From contig OU342630.1 of NCBI GenBank assembly GCA_910589415.1, positions 82,952,186 through 83,016,185 on the forward strand: DNA of 64,000 bases, written 5' to 3'. Below the pieces are notes generated by a model. It was not told the DNA's origin. It saw only the letters and a program-made list of their open reading frames with translations, and did no database searches. Made by a program: the position numbers and the translations under genes. Origin of the DNA: Malachius bipustulatus (taxonomy: Eukaryota; Arthropoda; Insecta; Coleoptera; Melyridae). Positions 49,694-60,199 of the stretch are shown piece by piece. Position 1 is the first letter of the stretch. Each line of letters opens with the position of its first letter.

Positions 49694-52600
49694 AAGGAGA
49701 GTTAACACCGGGCAATTATTTGACAGAGCGACGCGATAGCATGAATTCGGAACTAAGCCAGCACGACTCGAGCAGGGAGCATGTAAAGTCCGAGCCGCGA
49801 GAAGATGACGACGCTAACAACTCTGAGAGCGGTGCCGCAGGCCAGCACATGTGTCCTTTCTGCGAGTACACGAGCGATTCGGAGATGCGCATCCAGGCAC
49901 ACGTCCTGGCCCAACACGGAACGAACAGCAGCGCCGGCCACACGAGCAGCGTCTCCGAGCAGATGTTCCAGTGTCCTCTCTGCCAGGACGCTTTCAAAGA
50001 GCGGAACAGCTTGGAGCGCCACGTCATGCAGATCCACTCGGTCAACAGTGAGGGTTTACAGAGGCTGTTGATGCTCGTCGACCAGAGCCACTGGCTGAAT
50101 CAGGCGTCGCGAACACCCACCCCGACAGCCGGCGCGAACACCACCCATCACCTGCAGACGCCGCCGAACCAAACCGTCTCGCCCACATCGGTGTCTTCCA
50201 AGGAAAAGAGTGATATCAGCAACCCAGACAATGAACCTGACCTGCTGTCGCCAAACAGTGACGACACATCGGAGTTTGAGGCCGAACGGTGTCTGACTTG
50301 CTATAAGACTTTCAAAAATATCGACGAGTTGTGTTTCCATCAGAATGAAACGGGACACCTAGAAATCAAACAGACTCCTAGTGGTCCTGGTTATATGTGT
50401 TGGAAGAAAGGTTGTAATCAGTTTTTCCCGACAGCCCACACATTACAGATGCATTTTAAAGATGTGCATGCCAAGAATTCCATCACAAATATGTCTGTGT
50501 CTGAAAAACACGTATACAAATACAGGTGCAATCAGTGTTCTCTTGCATTTAAAACTTTAGAGAAGTTGCAGTTACACTCGCAATATCACATGATCAGAGA
50601 TGCCACGAAATGTGTTCTATGTGGTCGCAGTTTCAGATCGCTAGTGGCTCTTCATAAACATGTAGAAAATTCTCATGCAGAACTGACAGAGGAAGAGCTA
50701 AACTCCTACAAGCAGAGTCTAATGAACAATCCTTTGCTTCTGGCTGGTCTGCAAGGGCAGGTCTTAGATAGCTCAACAAACGATATTCTGAAAAAGGAGA
50801 GTCTGAGAAACGACGACATGGATGCCGAATGTGACGAAAATAAAGAACTTAATACCAGTCATGATGATGTCAATCAAAATGACGGCGAAAATTCCGATGA
50901 TAGCATTATTTATAAAGATCAACAGTTCCTTGAAGATTATTTAAATAGTCAAGCTATAGCGGAAGATAGCTATAACGATCCTAACAGAAAGTACAAATGC
51001 CATCGATGTAAAGTAGCCTTCACACGTCAAAGTTATCTGACTGCCCATAATAAAACCCTGTTGCACCGAAAGGGTGAAAAATTAAGTTATCCCATGGAGA
51101 AATATCTTGACCCTAACAGACCCTTCAAATGTGACGTCTGTAAAGAGAGCTTTACGCAAAAGAATATCCTGTTGGTACATTACAACTCTGTGAGCCATTT
51201 ACATAAATTAAAGAGGGCAATGCAAGAACAGCAAAATAATAATAACAATCCGCCCGTGTCGCCTGTAGCTGGCCAGCAGCCCCAGAATCTTACGCTGACG
51301 CCAAAAAGCACATCATCAGAAGAGGATGATAAAAAGCGCTATAGATGCAATATTTGCAAAGTGGCGTACACTCAGGGCAGCACGTTGGACATTCATATGC
51401 GCAGCGTTCTTCATCAGACGCGCGCCAGCAAACTTCAGGACCTGGCTATGGCAGGACAGATAGATCTATCGAAGCCGCTGATTGAGCAGCCGGAAGCCAT
51501 GCAGTCTCCGAAGCAATCGAGCCCGGTACCCGGTGGTGGGGAGAAGACGTCACCTACCCCTCCATCCCCTAGCACAGGTAGTGTCAGTGGTGCAGGTAAC
51601 AACCAAGGGATGACTGGCTGTCCCAAGTGCGGAGCTCTGTTCGGTTCGCAAGATCAGTTGAACACTCACCAGCAGCTCTACTGTATGTTCTCCGCGCCGA
51701 TGGCGATATTCCAGAGCACACAGGAACCCGGCCAGGCGAAGAGCCCACCCCCGCCCGGTGGCGCAGACCAAGATCCAAGCGGCAGGATGAATCTGCCTAA
51801 TAACAATAGTAACAATAAGAAAAGCGGCTCGCACATATACAAGCACCTGCTCGAGAGCTTCGGCTTTGACTTAGTTATGCAATATAACGAATCGCACCAG
51901 CGGCGCCAGAGGCCCGCCGTCCGGGACTCGGAGGATGGCGGCAAGCCTACCCAGACACCGCCACCTCCGACGCTGCCACCATCCGGCGACGACCCCATTG
52001 AACATGCCAAAGCGGAGGAGGACCCCTCCAACGCCGGCGGAGGCCAGGCTGCCAACAATCTGCCCGAAGTAAGTAGATCCACGTGCCAACATTGCAATAA
52101 AGAATTCTCTAGTGTGTGGGTGTTAAAATCTCACTGTGAAGAAGTTCACAAAGATTTAGTGCCAATAGAATACTTAGAAAAGTATGCTCAACAGTTCAGA
52201 GTGGATTACGAAAAGAAAATGGTGGTGGTCACTGCGGCGACATCCTCGACGTTAAACACCAATCCGAGAGTGTCGACGCCTGGAATTCCAAGCTGCACGG
52301 GCGCGACCAGCCCTACGGCGACGACGGCCGAGAAATGCGAGGACGAACCGAAGGAAGTGTTGCAGGCCAAGCTGTTAAGTATGGCGCAGACACCGCCCGA
52401 GGCGACCTCCACCGCCTCCACCCCGACCTCGTCGACGACGCCCGCCTCCACGGACTCGCTGCCGGCCAACCTGCAGGCGATGCTAGCCCAGACCATGCAG
52501 CAGAACCCGATGGCGTTGGCTCAGCAGATGTCTGAAATGCAAGCTGCTTTGAATGTAATGCAGTTACAACAACACTTCAACCCCATGATGCAGATGATGG

Positions 52601-52767
52601 GAATGGGCCTACCCATCGGGCTGAACGCGCTCGCCGCCATGAACCTGCAGCCGCCTCTCGTACCGCTGATGATGCCGCCGCCCCCGTATGATCCTATGGC
52701 GCAATTCGGACCTCAGGATCAACAGGCGTTGCTTGCCAAACAACAGGCTCTCATGCAACAACAAGCC
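49694..52767 (+). CDS. zfh2: zfh2-like transcription factor, coding exon B (central fingers)
   Basis: Encodes about 1,025 residues. The chosen start follows the acceptor AGAATTTTCCAG, which with the G from exon A reads GEGELTPGNYLTERRDS. A second acceptor, TATTTGACAG, 33 nt downstream (exon from 49,727) is also in frame. Eleven finger modules begin near 49,848, 49,967, 50,287, 50,392, 50,521, 50,608, 50,995, 51,124, 51,343, 51,616 (C2HC: ends in Cys) and 52,075. Some are classic (YRCNICKVAYTQ..H..H). The fourth has extra residues between its cysteines (CWKKGC). Ser/Thr/Pro-rich and acidic linkers separate them. The tail is Met/Gln/Pro-rich and ends QQQA at CAAGCC|GTAAGT, phase 0. It continues into exon C. 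Confidence 0.93.
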
Positions 52768-55700
52768 GTAAGTCAATTATTTTATTTAGGTACATTTTTT
52801 ATTTATAGAAGATTTGATCTAATATCAGTTTTTAATTAATTTATACGTTCAAAAGTCTTTTTTTAATGCTTGAATAGATAAAAGTCTTCAGTAAATGTTG
52901 TATTTTCAAAGTTATTCCTGGAATTTCTTGAAAATACACCGAGAAATAAACGTTGATTCATGATTCAAGGTGTAACTATAGTTTCCGCATCAAATATGCC
53001 TGTTTTTATACTCATGAAAGTCCATAATATGCCCCCTGATGTGAAGGGTTCTCATCCTTCAACATTGTATTACACCATAAGGCATATTTTAAACCACAAT
53101 TCTCTGTGTAGGTATAATGCTCAACATTTCTCTATTATGGACGCAATTATTATTATTTATTTAAAGGAAGCAAATGATGTAAATATTGGTGGACCACCAG
53201 TCTTTTCTATTGGCAATTTGACTTTATGCCATATCTGCGCTAATTCGCGCCGAGGCAATGCGGAAGCTGAAGTTTGAGTGAAGTTAGCCACACCAATCCA
53301 GACTCTTAATAGTGTATCTACCCGGAATTTACCTTTTTTCATTACTTTCTTCCTGGCGTTTTTTCTTATTATGAATCAAGGCAAAATCGTAAATCACATT
53401 TGTCCGCAAAGGCATTTACAGTCTAATAGGGCTGGCATGCATTTAAGACCATTAATCAGAAATAGGTGTTGACAAACTGCTACCTAAGATCTATTTACTG
53501 AACAGGGCAGTGTCAGGCAAATTCTCATATTGCAACAAATAGGTATTTTTACGGGTGGTAAAAGTAAGTTAACCTAAGCTGTTTTAGTATTACTATCACT
53601 ACTGTCTTTATCACTGCTAATTTCAGAAAATATGCATATCGAAAAAATACGAAAACACGCAGAACAGGATGTTAACTTGGATCGAATACCGTTCTGACAC
53701 TATATTGGAAAATTCAGAAATAAGGAATTTCGTGGAATTACATCCCTCCCTTATATTAGGCAGACTAAATACAATTTAATGACTTATTCATTATATTCCA
53801 CAGTAAACTAACTTTAATACCTGACTACCTGAGCTCTGCATTTCAATGGTAAATTATCGCAAGCACCCGTATTCCTCTGCATTGTGGCATAATGCTTATC
53901 TTTTAATAAGATTATGGGCCCCATGCTGTTTTACGATTTTACCATAATATCTTGAATCCTACTAATACCTGTAAGTGGAGATCGTAGAGACGTGTTGCTG
54001 GATTGGTGTGGATAATTTCACTCATACTTCAGTTTCCGGTTCGGATTGGTTCAGGACGGATTACCAGATGCGGGAAACTGGATCATGGGAAAGATCATCC
54101 ATCATTTTCTTTAATTCTGTCTTAAGCCGATGACTCATATGATGAACGTTGTCATTGGTTCGCATTACCGAAATTTTTTTTTCATCTGTGCGAGAACAAG
54201 AGAACAAGTGACGAAATTTCTCCGGACGAAATGCGAACGAATGCAAACGTTCCTCAGATGGGTGATCGGCTTTATATCACCACGATTAAAACAGGACGGT
54301 CTTAAAATTATTAATGACAAATTGTGTATCGGACTTTTTGTATTGGACTTTTAAGAAAAAAATTTTAAATGGCTACGCTCGAATGTCGAAAATTATACTT
54401 TCATAAATTAGTACAATTTTGCACATATTTTTTGGTTTCTTAATAACCGAGCGACATTAATTTTTTATTCTATACCTAACCATTCTTTGTCTTTTGTTGG
54501 TACATTATTGCGTCAGGCTTCTCGAGTAGGTGTCGTCGTTACCTATAATAATTCTTTATTTTAAAGTTATGCGCTAGGGTATTTATTGTTAATGAAATAA
54601 ATGCCCATAACAATAATTATTCCAAGAATGCGTAAAGTACCGATTCCAAAAGTAAAATCCAGAATCCAGATATACAGCCGCTTCTAGCTGTGGTTGTGTT
54701 TAAGGGAAAGAATTAAAACAAATTTATGACCAATTCCAAGAATAGGGAATTTGCCTTCTCATTTTAAACGTAATCCCTCATGACAGTTCCTAATTGTTTT
54801 TAAAGAATGTATAGTCCTTAATGTCTTCTAAGAATTATCGACAGGTAAAACTTATTGGTTTCATTAGGCAGGTCCTTCGTTAACAATTTTATGTTAACAC
54901 CACGAGCTTCCAAAGATTTTAAAGGCAAACCTGAATATTAATTACCTTAAGCACGCTTCAGGCTCATTCTTTTCCGATAATAAAATAAATCAAAATTTCA
55001 CGAATTTAATTTTAATATCAAAGAATCAAAGACGTATGTATCATTTTAAAAATCGATGGCTAGAAAGTTATTGATGACTAGATTCTTTTCTTTTATTTTA
55101 TCTGTCGTGCAAATCTATATATATTTTTAGCCAATTAATTTATTACATGTCATATATTTTATTAATGATATCGGCATACCTAATGAGCCGAACACTAGTG
55201 TTATTCTTATTAATAATTCAATTCTTAAGCAAGGGTATTGACTATTAGTTTTTTACGATTTACGAGAAGTCAATAGCTAGGAATAGACGAAGCGATTTGC
55301 TGGCCGATTTGATCACCACGAGCAAACCCGGAAGATAAATCTCTTCGTCTGTGGTAATTCAGCGCGCCATGCTAAGAGCCATGCCAGAACCGTAGACGCC
55401 TCTGGCACGGCTTGACAGTATTTTCTGCCATAAACGAACAGACTTTTCTGCCAGACTAGCGCGATACGCGATACGCTCACAGCAGCTCGTTTTCCCTTTT
55501 TGTTATTATTATTATACTTTGACATTATTATCAAATATTAATTGGCCCAAAAATACCGCGTAAAAATAATTTTCACTAACAACAACTAGGTATAAGCGTT
55601 AAAAAAGGATTTTAGGCATGGCTCGCGACCTCTTGAAATTTTCTACAGATCACGAGCCACGCAAATCCGACCGATAAATCGTGTAGTTTCCCCATAAACG

Positions 55701-57024
55701 TACACATTTGCATGTGATGAGCGACTCCGACGGATAATTCGTACGATTAGCGTGGACGTTTATGGTGTGACTTGAAAAATCTGTCCACGCTGCTCGCCAC
55801 GAGCAAATCCGCCGAATTTGCTCGTGGCGATCAAATCGGCAAGCAAATCGCTTCGTCTATTCCTAGCTATTGGCCTCTTGTGACATAGCATTGTTGTTTG
55901 ATTATTCTTATACTAAATGTCTACTCATATAATTATGCGAATCGTTAAGTAAATAATAATACCTTTATATTTTATGTAATTTTCAATCATGCTTCAAAAC
56001 TTGATCTTGTTAATAATATTTAAATAAACGTGAAAAGAATGTAACTAAGCATAGTATAATTTTTTTCGTTTAGAGGTAGATGGCACAAAGTTTTTGCTTT
56101 ATTAAATAAAAATTGAAATTAAAGTTGCTGTATGGGGGGAGGTGTCAGTATAGAGGGAGATAATACACCTAGTAACTTGATTCAAAGGTAAAAACACCTG
56201 GAGAACAATGAATTTAAAAATTATAATCTTTCAAAACTTTTCCAGTTTAATTTGTACTTAAAGTGAATATAACTTGTATCTATCAACAAATCAATTTGGG
56301 CCATCTATACCTACACGAGAAAAAAAACCATTAGCTCACATGAAATAACAAGTTGGGAAAAAAATTTACACTTTGGATGCCTCCAGTTCAAGAGAACGTT
56401 TTGCAAGTTTTTCGCTCGGAACGTTACAAAGATGCAGAAGGCAAAAATCCCGAGTAATTCAGATCACCGTTGCTCGCTCTTTTAATAACCGTAGGTATAA
56501 TTGGCGTTCACCGTCGCGTACCGTCCTGTTAATAACTAGGTAGAAGTCGACCGGGTTTTTAATACTTTCGGGAATATTATTTTTCCTTTGGTCTTTAAGA
56601 GAGCAGGTACGGTGAACGGTAATTATATACGTTGAGATCCCTGACAATTACTAGCAGTCTGGCATATGATCCGACTTTTGATTATTTTAATTGCTATTTG
56701 TACGACGTTAGCCTTGTATTGCGATAATTATCTTAATTGATTTATTGCCAATTTGTAACAATTTATTAAGGCTTCGGGTATTTACGAGTCCGTATTGAGA
56801 ACGCATAAATCTGTGCATTATTGTCGTATTGTTTGTTGTTATGGAATAGTTTATTATTTAATCTAAGTAAGAATGAAAACCGCAAATAAACAGAGAAGTT
56901 TAATAATAACAATAAAACTGATTCAAATTCTATTCAAGCACCCATCTACTTACCTAGTCGTTTAATTATTTCTATCAAAATGTTCTCGCATATACGTACA
57001 GTTTTTTATTTCTTCCTTTCTTAG
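52768..57024 (+). other. Intron between exons B and C
   Basis: 4,257 bp, donor GTAAGT and acceptor TTCCTTTCTTAG, phase 0. It carries the 603 bp inverted-repeat element at 55,271-55,873. A 105-codon frame at 52,960-53,277 has no recognisable domain or splice support. A less AT-rich, repeat-poor block lies at about 56,390-56,830. Confidence 0.8.
55271..55873. mobile_element. Non-autonomous inverted-repeat element with ~60 bp ends
   Basis: The left end CAATAGCTAGGAATAGACGA continues AGCGATTTGCTGGCCGATTT and then GATCACCACGAGCAAA. The right end is the near-exact reverse complement, differing at a few positions. Just inside the right end a further palindrome repeats GCCACGAGCAAAT in both orientations. 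The interior is GC-richer than the surrounding intron and has no transposase. Flanks show no clear target-site duplication. Confidence 0.7.
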
Positions 57025-60000
57025 GCTGTGAACGCTGCAGCAAATCAGAAGCGTGCCAGAACTCGAATCACAGACGATCAACTGAAAATCCTCCGAGCAC
57101 ATTTTGATATAAACAATTCTCCCTCTGAAGAGCAAATTCACGAGATGGCTCAACAAAGTGGTCTCCCACCTAAAGTGATAAAGCATTGGTTCCGAAATAC
57201 GCTTTTCAAAGAAAGACAACGAAACAAAGATAGTCCTTACAATTTTAATAATCCACCTTCAACCACTTTAAATTTAGAAGAATACGAAAAGACTGGAGAG
57301 GCGAAAGTAATGCAGTTAAACAGCTCTTCTGGTAGTAGTACGGATGAGAATCTGAAGCAGTCTCATTCAAGTCCTATTGCAGTTCAACCAGAAATCAAAA
57401 CTGAATTAAAAGAAGAACCACCTGAAGAGCATATTCCTAAATATAACAGCGAAGAGAAATCTGTAAATGAAACTATGGACGATAAACAACAGCTGTACAA
57501 TATGTTGGGTCACAGCCTTCAACCACCGCAAAGCCCTGCAGCTTCAATAGCTAGTTCAGAAAATCAAAGTATTTCTTTGGCTTCCGCTCCCACCACTCCA
57601 AACAGTCTTACCTTGACGTCAATTATTGCCAGTCAACTCGGCGATACCATAACGACAAGCACCCCAACCATGAATATGGCAGTGTCCGCGGCTCACGGCC
57701 TTCACAGTCCCATGCTGCCGCCTCCAAAGCTCAACCAACAAGCTTTTCCTCCACCCAACAACCTGCAAGCGATGCTCCCTCTCACACCCAACCGCTGCAT
57801 GAGCCCCACCAGGGACTACTCCAACTCAAGTAATCCAGGCAGCTCATGTGGTTCCACGGGCAAAAGGGCCAACAGAACTCGCTTCACGGACTACCAAATA
57901 AAGGTACTGCAAGAATTCTTCGAAAACAACGCTTACCCAAAAGACGACGATTTGGAATATTTATCAAAATTATTGAGTTTGAGTCCAAGAGTGATAGTAG
58001 TGTGGTTTCAGAATGCAAGACAGAAGGCGAGGAAGGTCTACGAGAACCAACCCGCTGTCGATCCCGCACCTGGCCTGCCAGATGAAGCGGGGGCTAATAG
58101 ATTTCAACGAACTCCAGGTCTAAATTACCAGTGCAAAAAATGTCTTTTGGTGTTCCAAAGATACTACGAGTTAATTCGCCATCAGAAGACACATTGTTTT
58201 AAAGAGGAAGATGCTAAACGATCTGCCCAAGCACAAGCAGCCGCCGCACAAATCGCTGCCGTTCTGAGCTCAGAGGATTCTAATTCAAGCACTACAGTCG
58301 AACAACAATCACAACAGTCCCAACAATCACAACCGAGCATTCCCCAAGCACCGCCCCAAATACAAAACACTGCCCAAAGTCCTGTCCAGCCAAGTCAATC
58401 TACAACTCCCACTCCTAACAGCGGTAATTATCCGACATCTCCCTCAGCTTCTGAATCCAAAGAAGGCACGTTTCAGTGCGACAAATGCAATCTTGTTTTT
58501 CCCAGATTCGAGTTATGGCGTGAACACCAACTGGTTCACATTATGAATCCTAACCTTTTTCCGTCATATCCTCCAGACTCTCCTTTTGGAATTCTTCAAC
58601 AACATGCCCAGCTTCAACAACTCAATGCTAACTTGGGTGACATGTCAAAAAATAATGTCACTCCTCCCGGGCTTCAGCATCCTTTGATCAACATGCTGAA
58701 CAATGTTGCAGTACAAAAACGCAAACTAGATGATTTCGAAGCCGAAAGTGATACGTCTGATCAGCCGAAAGACAAGAGACTTAGAACAACTATTCTACCA
58801 GAACAGTTAGATTACCTTTATCAAAAGTATCAAATTGAAAGTAATCCTTCTCGAAAAATGTTGGAAAATATAGCAAGGGAAGTAGGTTTAAAAAAGCGAG
58901 TTGTGCAAGTTTGGTTCCAAAATACCAGAGCTAGAGAACGGAAAGGACAATTTCGAGCACACGCTCAAGTTATTAACAAGCGATGCCCGTTTTGCCCTGC
59001 ACTTTTCAAAGTAAAATCCGCTTTAGAATCTCACTTGTCAACCAAGCATGCTGAACAATGCGCTAGAGGAGAAATTAACATTGACGCATTACCCGACGAA
59101 GAAGTTAGCTTAGACTCTACCCCAAGTATTAGCTCTATGGGTGATAATAAATTTCAATCCAGTATGATGCCTCCGATGTTTCCCACTTTGCACCCAGACA
59201 TGGAGAATTCCATAAAGAAATATTACGAGGAAAGCATGAAACGCTACATTAGCGAATTACAAGCTCATGCTTCTTCCGCTAATGGGGAAAAAGGTGAAAT
59301 AAAAACGGGCAAGGAAGAGGGCGAAATACCATTGGACTTGTCAAAACCTGTAGACTTGTCGAGACCCATGAAGGTAAACATGGACCATGAAAGGATTAAT
59401 GTTTGTGAGCCCGGGCCTTTGACAGATTTCAGTGAACGATCTCTTTGTGGCGATGAACGAAGTGATACCATGTCTGAGACCACTGAATTTATGGACGACG
59501 AAAGCAATCCTACATCGCCGGCCAGTAGCACTCAGAGTAACACACAGCGTAATCTCAATAGCGGTGGCGCGAACAAACGATACAGAACTCAGATGTCATC
59601 CGTACAAGTAAAGATAATGAAATCATTATTCTCCGACTACAAGACCCCTACCATGGCCGAATGTGAGATGCTTGGGAGAGAGATAGGACTGCCGAAACGT
59701 GTAGTACAAGTGTGGTTCCAAAATGCTCGCGCCAAAGAGAAAAAGGGCAAGATGGCGTTACAGAAAGTCTTGGGTACCGCAGATAGCGATAATCCTGCTC
59801 TACCAGAAGACTGCAGATACTGCAACTTCAAGTATTCCCACAAATACTCGATCCAAGATCACATATTCACCAAAAACCATATCGCAAATGTCAAAGCACA
59901 TTTAGAGAGCGCTGGCAAAGATGGCCTTCCCGAGGGAGAATTCACTGTACCTCAACTTCCTGGAGCTTCGAACCCGCCCACTGCCGACTCGACCACCAAC

Positions 60001-60199
60001 TCCGCACAGAACATGAACAACAACACGCACCTGCAACTGCTCCAGATGGCGGGGATGCAGGTGGCCGCCGCACCCAAAACCGACCAGCAGGACCAGGAGA
60101 ACCAGGAGTCCCTCTTCCAGCAACTCTATGCGTTGGGCAACAACGCCAACTACGGGGTCCAGAACCAGTTCGTCCATCACGCCATGTTCGGAGCTAATG
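57025..60199 (+). CDS. zfh2: zfh2-like transcription factor, coding exon C (four homeodomains)
   Basis: Encodes about 1,058 residues and begins at GCT GTG AAC after the acceptor TTCCTTTCTTAG, in phase with exon B. Homeodomains lie at about 57,046-57,231 (helix 3 KHWFRNTLFKERQ, Arg at position 50), 57,859-58,041 (VVWFQNARQKARK), 58,769-58,955 (VQVWFQNTRARERK) and 59,572-59,757 (VQVWFQNARAKEKK). C2H2 fingers start near 58,126, 58,473, 58,978 and 59,811. Two adjacent PxDLS motifs, PLDLS (59,329-59,343) and PVDLS (59,347-59,361), match the CtBP corepressor-binding consensus. Linkers are Gln/Ser/Pro-rich. The exon ends GCTAATG|GTGAGT, so at least one more exon follows. Family role: nuclear transcription factor of neural and appendage development in Drosophila; partner and target genes are not shown by the sequence. 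Confidence 0.95.

Larger units (their letters stand above)
42555..60199 (+). other. zfh2: zfh2/ZFHX3-4 family gene locus, visible exons and introns
   Basis: Three exons (42,555-44,967, 49,694-52,767, 57,025-60,199) join in compatible phases to give one open frame of about 2,877 residues from the ATG at 42,588. The domain order is N-terminal C2H2 fingers, a central finger block, then four homeodomains with interleaved fingers. This is the layout of vertebrate ZFHX3/ZFHX4 and of Drosophila zfh2, which has three homeodomains and about 3,000 residues. Orthology is inferred from architecture. Exon C ends at a donor, so the C-terminus is missing. The 5' UTR exon and promoter are also not identified. 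Confidence 0.9.

Noticed and set aside
49753..52097. Minus-strand and alternate-frame ORFs over exon B
   Set aside because: Shadow frames of the zinc finger exon without domain content.
52960..53277. 105-codon + strand frame in the second coding intron
   Set aside because: No domain, no coding-like codon bias, and no splice sites in phase with the flanking exons.
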